Below, piece by piece: positions 49,100-59,798 of a stretch of DNA of 64,000 nt. How positions within the stretch are numbered: the stretch's first letter is position 1; every line of letters begins with the position of its first letter. Both the position numbers and the translations under genes were made by a program. Under the pieces are notes generated by a model, which was not told where the DNA came from, ran no database searches, and worked only from the letters and a program-made list of their open reading frames with translations. The DNA comes from Mortierella alpina (taxonomy: Eukaryota > Mortierellomycota > Mortierellomycetes > Mortierellales > Mortierellaceae), in assembly GCA_029449245.1 (NCBI GenBank), contig JANATF010000018.1:473589-537588 (forward strand), given 5' to 3'.

Positions 49100-50959
49100 A
49101 CGTCTTTGACCCCGGCCTTGACAAGTGGGTTGTCATCTACTTGGACGACATACTCATCTACTCGAAGACGAAGGCTGAACATCTGCAAGCAGAAGGATGT
49201 ACAACAGTTCATTGGACTTGCTCAATTCTACCAGCAGTACATTGACGGATTTGCTGACATCGCGTTACCGTTGACTGGACTTTTAGGTGAAGGCGTGCCA
49301 TTCTCTTGGGACCCTGTCAAGGAGCGCGCCTTCACCGCACTCAAGGACGCCATCAGCAAGGCACCGGTACTCAGGATCTTTGACCCCGACCTAGCCACCA
49401 CTGTTGAAGCTGATGCGTCTGGATTCGCTGTTGGAGCCGTACTTTTCCAGACAGACGAACATGGAGTCTCGAGACCAGTGGCGTTCACATCCAGGAAGAT
49501 GAATTCTGCAGAGAGGAACTATCCAACTCACGAACAGGAGCTGCTGGCTGTCGTTCGCGCGCTGAATACATGGCGTTATTACCTGGATGGATCACACTTC
49601 GTCGTGTACACGGATCACGCCACGCTTCGCCACTTCCCAACGCAGCCCAAACTGACTCGCAGACAGGCACGTTGGATGGAGTTGCTGCAGGAGTACGACT
49701 TCGACTTCAAGTACAAGCGTGGCGCAGACAACATCGTACCGGACGCCCTCTCCAGACGACCAGACCACAAAGACCCAGACCCGGTGGCACTACACTCGTT
49801 GGCCATACAGTTGGACCCAGGATTGAGGCAGTGCCTGATCGATAGTTACCCGGATGATCCTAAACTCGGTCCTATCTATGAAAGCTGCCTCCAGGGAAGT
49901 TGCCCACAGAGATACTCGCTCCATGAGAATCTCTTGTTTGTTGAACGACATGGCATGAACCTTGCTTGCATTCATGACGCTCATGACTCGGCCATAGCAG
50001 GACACTTGGGATTTGACAAGACCTATGACCAATTGAGACGAACAGCGTATTGGCCAAGGATTGCGCGAGACACAAGGACGTACATCGAGACCTGCGAGAG
50101 TTGTCAACGCAACAAGCCCAGTCGCCAGAGACCAGCAGGACTTCTTCAACCACTTGAGATACCGGATCAACGCTGGGACACTGTGACCATGGAGTTCATC
50201 GTACAGCTACCAAGGACACCTTGAGGGTTCGATGCCATCACGGTCTTCGTGGACAAACTCTCCAAGCAAGTCCACTTTGTCGCCAGCAAAACAACCGACA
50301 CTGCTCCTGACGTCGCGCGGATCTTTTTTGACAATATTTTCCGGCTGCATGGAATGCCCACCTCCATCGTCTCGGACCGCAACGCCAAGTTCACCAGCCA
50401 CTTCTGGAAAGAACTTCATCGCCTCATGGATGTCAAGCTCGCAATGTCCACTGCATTCCATCCTCAGACGGACGGCCAGACGGAGAGAGCCAATCAGACG
50501 TTGGAGACCATGCTGAGAGCATTCGTGGACCAACAGCAGACGAACTGGGACCTTCTTTTGACTGCCGCAGAGTTCGCCTACAACAACGCCACCAATGCCA
50601 CCACAGGATTCTCCCCATTCTTTCTGAACGCCGGCTTCCACCCACGTGTACCAGCATCGCTGCTCCTGCCCCCGACCACACTCGTTCCTACGGTAGAGGC
50701 GTTCGTGACGAACCAGCACACCTCCTTGACCATCGTAAAAGAGGCCATAGCCTTAGCACAGGAACGATAGGCCAAGAATGCTGACACACGGCGCCGAGAC
50801 CACAAGTTCAAGGTTGGAGATCAGGTGCTGCTGAACACGGATCACATCACAGTCGCTGCGGATCAAAACCAGCCCTCACGCAAATTGCAGCCTCGCTTCA
50901 TCGGACCCTACACGTTGCTAGAGCAGCACACACCGGTCACCTTTCGTGTTGAGCTGCCT

Positions 50960-51159
50960 TGTAACAGGAGTTGAGGGTGCATCGTAAGGGACAAGAACAA
51001 GGATAACGCCAAGCCGTAAGGGACTGGAACGCGACCATGCTTGGTCCCACACAAAGATAGATAAATAGATGGTTGCCCCCTCTGTAATAAGATCAGACGA
51101 TTCTCACCCAAGCTCCCCTGACCCCAGCCCCAGAACCCCCACTTGCTTTAGCTATTACA
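50960..51159 (+). repeat. 200-bp LTR, plus copy
   Basis: TGTAACAGGAGTTGAGGG...GCTATTACA; near-identical to 54196-54395 and 59312-59511. Confidence 0.9.
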
Positions 51160-51232
51160 TGGTAGCAATGGCTCGTTACCTCGATCCACTGATAAAACAT
51201 ACTCACCTTGATAACCTCTGCCCCTAGCCATC

Positions 51233-52282
51233 ATGGCTGATCAACCCAGCAACACCAATGCTCCAACCACTGTTCCCACTGCCAACACCACCGCCAACAC
51301 ACCTGCTCCCACCTTTTCGGTACTCCTACCCTCTTACAGATATCCAACCCCTGCCCCTTTCAACGGCGTGCACGATGGATTTGCTTGCGAGGCATGGTTG
51401 ACCACCGTACGCCGCTTCTTCCTTGGCGCAAACATCGCCGATGTGTCCCGCACGGTCACCGCCATCGCTTACCTTGGCTCCACCGGCCTACTCTGGTGGG
51501 ATGGACAGTATCTGCCGGACTCCACTGACTGGTCAATTTTTGTCGAAGCCTTCCGCACCGAGTTCCGTCCCGCCGGCTTCTATGATCACATCCGCACATT
51601 GCTCTACTCCATCCGCATGACCTCGACCGTATCCGAATACGTTGGGAGGACGCGCCGATACCTAGCCGTCCTCTGCACACCGGAGATGCATGAGGAGGCT
51701 CGTAAAGTCATGGAGGATTCAGCCAAGACATGCTTCTTACAAGGTGCCCCTCTAAGTCTGCGACAAATGCTATTGAGCATGGGAATTAGCCGTTCTGTTG
51801 CCCCTTCGATCCACGAACTCTGCCAAGCTGCTGAGCAATATGACCATGTTTACAACTTCACACCCGACAAAGGCCAGTCTCCTTCCACCAACCGCGCGGA
51901 TACCAGCGCCCTCCAAATGGCTGCCGCCACCCACCTTTCCGCCGCCGATCCCAACGCCATGGAAGTGGACAACCTACTCCTCCATAACATCGAAACTATC
52001 GTCCGCCGAGTGACCCTGAACGCTTTACGACAACAACCACCTCGCTCCAACAACCGACCCCACAACTTCCGAACCTACACTCGACAAAACAATCACCGAC
52101 CCCCGCTACGCCCCCTTAGCGATACCGACCGCAGAAGCCTGATGGCCAGTCGCAGTTGCTTCCGTTGCCGCCAACAAGGACACATGGCGAGCGAGTGTCG
52201 TGTCAATGCCATTGAACAAGCCCGCATCCCTCCCCCCGTGTCGGGAAACGCTCCCAGCGATCAAAATCAGTCCAGAACTTGA
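51233..52282 (+). CDS. Gag of the 200-bp-LTR Ty3/Gypsy element
   Basis: 349 residues, intact. Thr/Ala/Asn-rich start (MADQPSNTNAPTTVP), capsid-like core (VHDGFACEAWLTTVRRFFLG, LLWWDGQYLPDSTDW, RTEFRPAGFYDHIRTLLYSI), and a CCHC zinc knuckle CFRCRQQGHMASEC near the C-terminus. It packages element RNA into virus-like particles. The next pol frame begins at about 52283 in a different reading frame. Confidence 0.85.
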   Translation: MADQPSNTNAPTTVPTANTTANTPAPTFSVLLPSYRYPTPAPFNGVHDGFACEAWLTTVRRFFLGANIADVSRTVTAIAYLGSTGLLWWDGQYLPDSTDWSIFVEAFRTEFRPAGFYDHIRTLLYSIRMTSTVSEYVGRTRRYLAVLCTPEMHEEARKVMEDSAKTCFLQGAPLSLRQMLLSMGISRSVAPSIHELCQAAEQYDHVYNFTPDKGQSPSTNRADTSALQMAAATHLSAADPNAMEVDNLLLHNIETIVRRVTLNALRQQPPRSNNRPHNFRTYTRQNNHRPPLRPLSDTDRRSLMASRSCFRCRQQGHMASECRVNAIEQARIPPPVSGNAPSDQNQSRT

Positions 52283-53624
52283 TCGCTGACACTCCTTCCC
52301 TTTCTCCTCTGGACAAGGGGAGTGAGCAACCGCCGGAGTTAAGTTGTCACCCCACACACCGCAATAAATTTACGGTTGCACAACACAACAAATCCCTTGT
52401 TGAAACTCGTCCTTCGCTCGCTCCCCCTCATGCCGTGCTCCATACCTCGAACACTGAACCCTACCCCTGATTCCCTGACCCCGATTCCTCAACCTCGCTA
52501 CGACCCTCGCTACGATCACCCCCTTCCCCCTAGGACGTCAGAGAAAGTGACCCTGGTCCCACCTGTCTCTCTCGCATCGCTAGAATCCACCTACTCCAAA
52601 AGCAAACTGAAACGTATGCGCAAGCGTACGGTTCGTCTACAATCCTTCACACAGACTGTTGCCGAGCGCACTCTACTCACATTCATCGGCTCCATCAATG
52701 GTCACCCCGCTCGCATCCTCATCGACGGAGGGGCTGAAGGCAATGTCATTAGCTCCTCCTTCCAACAACGACACTCTCTCCCCCGCCAAACCTGCTCACC
52801 TGTCCCCATCATCCTCCCCGACGGCTCCTCTTCCATCACCCAACACACCGTTCCCATCCAACTTGCCCGCGACGCCTATACCGACAATTTGCAACCCCTC
52901 CTTTACCCGCTCAAAAAATACGACCTCATCCTCGGAAATCACCGAACTCAATCCTCACATCAACTGGCGCACCAATGACCTCCATTTCGACTTTCAGGGC
53001 ACGAGCGTGCTTTGGACGTGTCGAGGGTTCGCTCCTTCATCCATCACCTCCAAGTCTCGCGGAATGCTCCTCAGTCACATGCACTTTCACGCTCTTACTG
53101 CTCAACCTGGCAGCGAGGTCTACCTCGCCCTCGTGAAAATAGCAAAACACACTCAACCCTCCCCAGACATTCCTGCGGATGTTCAACCCCTTCTCAAGGA
53201 GTTTGGCGACGTCTTCCCCGACACACTCCCCGACGGCCTCCCTCCAGACAGAGGTGACGCTATGAAGATCGAAACCGACCCCAACGCTGACCCTCCGGTG
53301 CGACCTGTCATCCGCCTATCCATTGCGGAGCTGGATGAGCTCCGGAAACAGCTCGACGAGTTACTACGCAAAGGATTTATCAAGCCTAGCACATCGCCCT
53401 ACGGTGCGCCGGTCCTCTTCGTCAAGAAGAAAGACGGCTCTCTACGGTTGTGTGTAGACTACCGAGGCCTAAACCGTATCACGCGCAAAAACCGCCATCC
53501 ATTGCCGCGCATCGACGAGCTTATCGATAGGTTCCGTGGAGCACGTTATTTCACCAAGCTCGATTTACTGTCTGGATACCATCAGCAACGCGTGTTTGAA
53601 CCCCACACTCACAAGACCGCGTTC
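52283..53624 (+). pseudogene. Protease and partial reverse transcriptase, plus copy
   Basis: Protease motif [17 protein letters not shown] and linker match the minus copy. An 8-bp deletion at about 52938, right after YDLILGN, shifts the frame. RT then runs from [20 protein letters not shown] to [16 protein letters not shown] and ends at the break. Confidence 0.85.
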
Positions 53625-53783
53625 TAGGTGTCATTCCCCAGGTTGTTGACCTGTTGAGCGGCTCTTCGACGAAGTGCAAGCAATTTCGGAAAGATATTCG
53701 CAAGTACAATTCCATTTTGTCTTTCAGTTTCATGGGCGTCAACCTGGACATGAATTTGGCAAGTTCGAGGCAAGGTGTATACA
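53625..53783. other. Unassigned sequence at a rearrangement junction
   Basis: 159 bp between the broken RT and the 100-bp LTR. Possibly original flank of the 100-bp-LTR element. No second copy in the window. Confidence 0.4.
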
Positions 53784-53883
53784 TGTAGCAGGGGTCAGGT
53801 CTAATAGGTGGAAAAGAGTTGTATTTGCAAGTATCGTACTACCCTACTCTATATACTCGTTGTGACTGGCCACTACTGTTACA
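53784..53883 (-). repeat. 100-bp LTR, third copy
   Basis: Minus strand TGTAACAGTAGTGGCC...CCCTGCTACA. About 15 differences from the other two copies. Preceded on the minus strand by the polypurine tract AAAAGGGGAAGG. Confidence 0.8.
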
Positions 53884-54195
53884 CCTTCCCCTTTTAAAAT
53901 TGGATATCATGTGCTGTTTTAAATTCGTTGACCAACTCGAGGCAATGAGAGAGGTTGCCGAGTGGTTCCCAAGTGGCGGAGCTGCGAGTATAGCCCTTCC
54001 AAAGAATAAGGAACTGATGCTGACGACGATAGCGTCTGTACTCGAGAATGCCTTCAGCCTCGTATTCCTCTTCGCCGTCATTGATCTCCGGTGGAGGCAT
54101 GGCGGGCGCTCGTGGACCGAGGGCTTCTGGCGACGGTTTATATTCTTGGGAGCGGTCCACGTGGAACACATCGTGTATCTTCATCGTTGGAGGCA
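53884..54195 (-). pseudogene. Integrase C-terminus and chromodomain of the 100-bp-LTR family, minus strand
   Basis: Residues PPTMKIHDVFHVDRSQEYKP, then chromodomain EGILEYRRYRRQHQFLILWK, ending at 53894. It starts exactly where the plus fragment ending at 50959 leaves off (ELP / PTMK), but on the opposite strand. Confidence 0.85.
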
Positions 54196-54395
54196 TGTAA
54201 TAGCTAAAGCAAGTGGGGGTTCTGGGGCTGGGGTCAGGGGAGCTTGGGTGAGAATTGTCTGATCTTATTACAGAGGGGGCAACCATCTATTTATCTATCT
54301 TTGTGTGGGACCAAGCATGGTCGCGTTCGAGTCTCTTACGGCTTGGCGTTATCCTTGTTCTTGTCCCTTACGATGCACCCTCAACTCCTGTTACA
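54196..54395 (-). repeat. 200-bp LTR (3'), minus copy
   Basis: Preceded on the minus strand by the polypurine-like AACATGGGAAGG. Flank on the far side is TGCCT (minus strand). Confidence 0.9.
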
Positions 54396-54432
54396 CCTTC
54401 CCATGTTAAAAAAAGGATCGCGAAAAAAAAAA

Positions 54433-55925
54433 TTACAGGCCATGATCGCGCTTGTACTTGCTCAATATCTGTTTACAATGAGTTAAGCTGCTCTCTGGTT
54501 CCCAAGTCGACTGTTCCCTTGAGTATCCCTTCCACTTGATTAGGTATTCTTTTCGCCGGTTCCGGTGCTGGTGATCGAGTATCGTTTCTACCTCATACTC
54601 TTCCTCATTGTCGATGATCTCTGGAGGTGGTTGTGATGGTGCGCGGGGTCCGAGTGATTCTGGAGAAGGTTTGTATTCTCGGAACCGATCGACGTGGAAG
54701 ACATCATGTATCTTCATGGACGGTGGTAGCTCGACCCGAAACGAGACCGGGGAGTGCTGCTCAATGATTGTATATGGACCGATGAATCTAGGTTGTAGCT
54801 TCCTTGTGGGTTGATTTCTCGTTGCGGCGACGGTGATGTTATCAGTGTTGAGGAGCACTTGGTCTCCGACGGCGAAGTTGTGGTCTCGGCGGCGAGTATC
54901 CGCGTTCTGCGCCTGTCGTGTTTGGGCTCGCTGTATTTGGTCTTGTGCCAGAGATAGAGTGGCGCCTTGGGATTCGATGAACGCTTGCACGCTGGGATTT
55001 GAACTTGTTTGCGATTGGAGGAGGGACATCGGAACCCTGGGGTGAAAACCCATGTTCAAGAAGAATATCCAGTGGAGGCGTTGATCGAGTTGTTGTAGGC
55101 GAATTCGGCTGCAGTCAGCAATAGATCCCAGTTGGTCTGTTTTTGGTCGACGAAAGCACGTAGTATGTCTTCCAGGGTCTGGTTCGCTCTCTCTGTCTGG
55201 CCGTCAGTCTGCGGGTGGAACGCTGTGGACATAGCGAGCTTTACATCGAGTAAGCGGTGAAGCTCCTTCCAAAACCGGCTGGTGAATTTGGTGTCGCGGT
55301 CGGACACGATGGTGGTGGGCATACCATGAAGTCGGAACACGTTGTCGAAAAATAGGCGGGCCACATCGGAAGCTGTATCTGTTGTTTTGCTTGGGGCAAA
55401 GTGAACCTGCTTTGATAGCTTGTCTACAAAGACCGTTATGGCATCGTGGCCTCGAGGTGTCTTGGGGAGCTGGACAATGAAGTCCATGGTCACTGTCTCC
55501 CATCGCTGAGCTGGTATCTCAAGGGGCTGTAAAAGTCCGGCAGGCCGCTGGTGACTGGGCTTGTTGCGCTGACAACCTTCGCATGTCTCGACATATGTTT
55601 TGGTGTCTCGTACGATCTGGGGCCAGTACACACTGCGTCGGAGCTGGTCGTATGTCTTCTGGAAGCCCAAGTGACCGGAGATAGCAGAATCATGGGAATC
55701 GTGTAGAAGAGAGAGGCGGATATCAGCTTTTTGAGGTATGCATACAAGGGTCTGATTGTGGCGTATCACACAGAGGAGGCCTTCACGTAGCAAATAATGA
55801 GGTGGGCAACTTCCCTGAAGGCAGCTTCGATAGATAGGACCGATTTTGGGATCATCGGCGTAACTATCAATCAGGCGCTGCCTTAGGCCCGGGTCTAGCG
55901 TGATGTTTAACGAGTTGAGCGACAA
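54433..55925 (-). pseudogene. Integrase and chromodomain, minus copy of 200-bp-LTR element
   Basis: Zinc module (HDSHDSAISGHLGF...CEGCQRN), catalytic core (TVTMDFIVQLPKTPRGHDAI, IVSDRDTKFTSRFWKEL, TDGQTERANQTLE: the D, D, E residues are all present), then a small deletion at about 55065 shifts the frame from NASTGYSS to NMGFHPRVP. C-terminal chromodomain YEVETILDHQHRNRRKEYLI, then WEPESSLTHC. Confidence 0.85.
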
Positions 55926-58316
55926 AGGCGGGGGATCTTGATGATCCGGTCGTCACGACAAGGCGTCAGAGACGATGTTGTCGGCTCCTCGCTTGTATCT
56001 GAAATCGAAATCATACTCCTGCAGGAGCTCCATCCATCTCGCCTGTCGGCGCGTCAATTTGGGCTGTGTGGGGAAATGTCGGAGCGTGGCATGGTCTGTG
56101 TACACGATGAAGTGGGAACCGTCAAGGTAATATCGCCAAGTTTTCAGTGCGTGGACGACTGCTAGTAGCTCCTGCTCATGGGTCGGGTAGTTTTTCCAGG
56201 CCGAATTGAGCTTCCGAGAGGTGAAGGCAACTGGCCTGGACACGCCATTCGAGTCTGTCTGGAACAACACTGCGCCAATAACAAATCCGGAGGCATCAGT
56301 CTCCACAGTGGTTGGTAGATCGGGGTCGAAGATCATGAGAACCGGCGCTTTGCTAATCGCGTCTTTGAGATCAGTAAACGCGCGTTCCGTATCATCATCC
56401 CAGGAAAAATGGACGCCTTCTCCTAGTAATGCTGTCAGAGGTTGTAATAGCAACAGGACAAGAGGGTGTGAACACGAGGGATACAAGGAACAAGAGGGAG
56501 GCCGGGGGGGTGGACAGGAGTACTAGGGAACAGGAGGAAGGGGCAGGAACCGATGATGTTTATTATACACGGGCGAGAGGGTATTTATACTAATGTGAGG
56601 GAAAGGCGAAGTGCTTTGAGGAGGGCGAAGCAGGTGCGCGTGGAGGCGCAGATGGCGAAGTAGGATGGCGAAGTACGAGGGCATTCTATGATACTGTGAC
56701 AGAGGTAGAGCAATGGAAGCAAAATTTTCGATATACTGCTGATAAAATTGGGCCAGACCAACAAACTGCTGGACCTCTTTTTGCTTGCTGGGTCGCGGCC
56801 ACTCTGTGATTGCCTTCACGAGACCGGCATTGGTGTGGACGCCGTCTTTGGAAATTACGTGGCCCAGGAATTCTGTCTGTTCTTGCATGAACGAGCACTT
56901 GCTCAATTTCACGTAGAGGCCGTTGCTCCGGAGCAGGGATAGGACGCTTCTCAAGTGGCGGAGATGGTCGGCCTTGGTTTTGGAGTATATCAGTAGGTCG
57001 TCAAGATATATGACGACCCATTTGTCAAGGACCGGGTTGAATACTTTGAGCATCATATTGGAGAACGAGGCGGGGGCGTTAGTGAGACCGAATGGAACAA
57101 CATTAAATTCAAAGTGGCCATAGCGGCAACGGAACGCGGTCTTGTGAGTGTGGGGTTCAAACACGCGTTGCTGATGGTATCCAGACAGTAAATCGAGCTT
57201 GGTGAAATAACGTGCTCCACGGAACCTATCGATAAGCTCGTCGATGCGCGGCAATGGATGGCGGTTTTTGCGCGTGATACGGTTTAGGCCTCGATAGTCT
57301 ACACACAACCGTAGAGAGCCGTCTTTCTTCTTGACGAAGAGTACCGGCGCACCGTAGGGCGATGTGCTAGGCTTGATAAATCCTTTGCGTAGTAACTCGT
57401 CGAGCTGTTTCCGGAGCTCATCCAGCTCCGCAATGGATAGGCGGATGACAGGTCGCACCGGAGGGTCAGCGTTGGGGTCGGTTTCGATCTTCATAGCGTC
57501 ACCTCTGTCTGGAGGGAGGCCGTCGGGGAGTGTGTCGGGGAAGACGTCGCCAAACTCCTTGAGAAGGGGTTGAACATCCGCAGGAATGTCTGGGGAGGGT
57601 TGAGTGTGTATTGCTATTTTCACGAGGGCGAGGTAGACCTCGCTGCCAGGTTGAGCAGTAAGAGCGTGAAAGTGCATGTGACTGAGGAGCATTCCGCGAG
57701 ACTTGGAGGTGATGGATGAAGGAGCGAACCCTCGACACGTCCAAAGCACGCTCGTGCCCTGAAAGTCGAAATGGAGGTCGTTGGTTCGCCAGTTGATGTG
57801 AGGATTGAGTTCGGTGAGCCAGGGCTTTCCGAGGATGAGGTCGTATTTTTTGAGCGGGTAAAGGAGGGGTTGCAAATTGTCGGTATAGGCGTCGCGGGCA
57901 AGTTGGATGGGAACGGTGTGTTGGGTGATGGAAGAGGAGCCGTCGGGGAGGATGATGGGGACAGGTGAGCAGGTTTGGCGGGGGAGAGAGTGTCGTTGTT
58001 GGAAGGAGGAGCTAATGACATTGCCTTCAGCCCCTCCGTCGATGAGGATGCGAGCGGGGTGACCATTGATGGAGCCGATGAATGTGAGTAGAGTGCGCTC
58101 GGCAACAGTCTGTGTGAAGGATTGTAGACGAACCGTACGCTTGCGCATACGTTTCAGTTTGCTTTTGGAGTAGGTGGATTCTAGCGATGCGAGAGAGACA
58201 GGTGGGACCAGGGTCACTATCTCTGACGTCCTAGGGGGAAGGGGGTGATCGTAGCGAGGGTCGTAGCGAGGTTGAGGAATCGGGGTATGTGTCCTTGTTG
58301 GCGGCAACGGAAGCAA
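55926..58316 (-). pseudogene. Protease, reverse transcriptase and RNase H, minus copy
   Basis: Protease [11 protein letters not shown] with [20 protein letters not shown] and VIYLDDLLIYS; RNase H VETDASGFVIGAVLF. The frame is interrupted by the solo LTR at 56443-56701 (excision restores FASIALPLTALLGEGV) and by TGA at 55953-55955 where CGA is expected (DALS-stop-RPDHQDP). Confidence 0.85.
56443..56701 (-). mobile_element. Solo LTR, family 3, copy b (259 bp, target duplication GAGGT)
   Basis: Minus strand TGTCACAGTATCATAG...GCTATTACA; GAGGT at 56438-56442 and 56702-56706. TATA-like TATAAATACC and AATAAAC present. Confidence 0.9.
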
Positions 58317-59239
58317 CTGCCACTGGCCATCAGGCTTCTGCGGTCGGTATCGCTAAGGGGGCGTAGCGGGGGTCGGTGATTGTTTTGTCGAGTGTAGGTT
58401 CGGAAGTTGTGGGGTCGGTTGTTGGAGCGAGGTGGTTGTTGTCGTAAAGCGTTCAGGGTCACTCGGCGGACGATAGTTTCGATGTTATGGAGGAGTAGGT
58501 TGTCCACTTCCATGGCGTTGGGATCGGCGGCGGAAAGGTGGGTGGCGGCAGCCATTTGGAGGGCGCTGGTATCCGCGCGGTTGGTGGAAGGAGACTGGCC
58601 TTTGTCGGGTGTGAAGTTGTAAACATGGTCATATTGCTCAGCAGCTTGGCAGAGTTCGTGGATCGAAGGGGCAACAGAACGGCTAATTCCCATGCTCAAT
58701 AGCATTTGTCGCAGACTTAGAGGGGCACCTTGTAAGAAGCATGTCTTGGCTGAATCCTCCATGACTTTACGAGCCTCCTCATGCATCTCCGGTGTGCAGA
58801 GGACGGCTAGGTATCGGCGCGTCCTCCCAACGTATTCGGATACGGTCGAGGTCATGCGGATGGAGTAGAGCAATGTGCGGATGTGATCATAGAAGCCGGC
58901 GGGACGGAACTCGGTGCGGAAGGCTTCGACAAAAATTGACCAGTCAGTGGAGTCCGGCAGATACTGTCCATCCCACCAGAGTAGGCCGGTGGAGCCAAGG
59001 TAAGCGATGGCGGTGACCGTGCGGGACACATCGGCGATGTTTGCGCCAAGGAAGAAGCGGCGTACGGTGGTCAACCATGCCTCGCAAGCAAATCCATCGT
59101 GCACGCCGTTGAAAGGGGCAGGGGTTGGATATCTGTAAGAGGGTAGGAGTACCGAAAAGGTGGGAGCAGGTGTGTTGGCGGTGGTGTTGGCAGTGGGAAC
59201 AGTGGTTGGAGCATTGGTGTTGCTGGGTTGATCAGCCAT
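58290..59239 (-). pseudogene. Gag, minus copy (C-terminus fused to pol by deletion)
   Basis: Same as 51233-52282 up to CFRCRQQGH, then a deletion equivalent to 52186-52477 (292 bp) removes the end of the zinc knuckle, the gag stop and the start of pol. The frame runs on into pol sequence read out of phase. Confidence 0.85.
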
Positions 59240-59311
59240 GATGGCTAGGGGCAGAGGTTATCAAGGTGAGTAGTTTTATCAGTGGATCGAGGTAACGAGC
59301 CTTTGCTACCA

Positions 59312-59511
59312 TGTAATAGCTAAAGCAAGTGGGGGTTCTGGGGCTGGGGTCAGGGGAGCTTGGGTGAGAATCGTCTGATCTTATTACAGAGGGGGCAACC
59401 ATCTATTTATCTATCTTTGTGTGGGACCAAGCATGGTCGCGTTCCAGTCTCTTACGGCTTGGCGTTATCCTTGTTCTTGTCCCTTACGATGCACCGTCAA
59501 ATCCTTTTACA
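59312..59511 (-). repeat. 200-bp LTR (5'), minus copy
   Basis: Followed on the minus strand by primer-binding-like TGGTAGCAAAGGCTCG and the gag leader. Confidence 0.9.
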
Positions 59512-59517
59512 GGAAGG

Positions 59518-59775
59518 TGTCACAGTATCATAGAATGCTCTCGTACTTCGCCATCCTACTTCGCCATCTACACCTCCACGCGTACCTGCTTCGCCCTCCT
59601 CAAACCACTTCGCCTCTCCCTCACATTAGTATAAATACCCTCTCGCCCGTGTATAATAAAGATCATTGCTTCCTGAGTCTTCCTCTTGCTCCCTAGTACT
59701 CCTGTCCACCCCCTAACCACCCTTTTGTTCCTTGTATCCCTCGTGTCCAGACCCTCTTGTCCTGTTGCTATTACA
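59518..59775 (+). mobile_element. LTR, family 3, copy c (258 bp)
   Basis: TGTCACAGTATCATAG...GCTATTACA. No target duplication (GAAGG / ACCAG). The six bases before it (GGAAGG) match the end of a polypurine tract, so it may be the 3' LTR of an element whose body is gone. Confidence 0.75.
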
Positions 59776-59798
59776 ACCAGAGTCCCTTGGTCACCAAC

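Larger units (their letters stand above)
47382..50959 (+). pseudogene. Ty3/Gypsy pol fragment, plus strand (100-bp-LTR family) with two solo-LTR insertions
   Basis: Begins mid-protease right after the LTR and reads protease, RT, RNase H (VEADASGFAVGAVLF, YTDHATLRHF) and integrase (HHCC, then ITVFVDKLSKQVHF and YNNATNATTGFSPFF), ending FRVELP at 50959. Interrupted by solo LTRs at 48197 and 48737. After EHL (about 49190) about 190 bp of the RT thumb is deleted with a frameshift to KQKDVQQFIGLAQF. Stops at 50222-50224 (TGA for expected CGA) and 50768-50770 (TAG for CAG) are C-to-T changes. Confidence 0.85.
50960..53624 (+). mobile_element. Ty3/Gypsy element with 200-bp LTRs, plus copy (5' part only)
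   Basis: 5' LTR 50960-51159, primer-binding region starting TGGTAGCAATGG, gag, protease and part of RT. It breaks off at 53624 inside RT (HKTAF). Left flank TGCCT matches the flank of the other copy's LTR at 54191-54195 in reverse complement. Confidence 0.88.
54196..59511 (-). mobile_element. Ty3/Gypsy element with 200-bp LTRs, minus copy (near full length, defective)
   Basis: LTRs 59312-59511 (5') and 54196-54395 (3'); about 5.05 kb without the nested solo LTR. Gag, protease, RT, RNase H, integrase and chromodomain are all recognisable in order. Defects: a 292-bp deletion joining gag to pol, a TGA stop, a frameshift in integrase, and a nested solo LTR. Confidence 0.9.
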
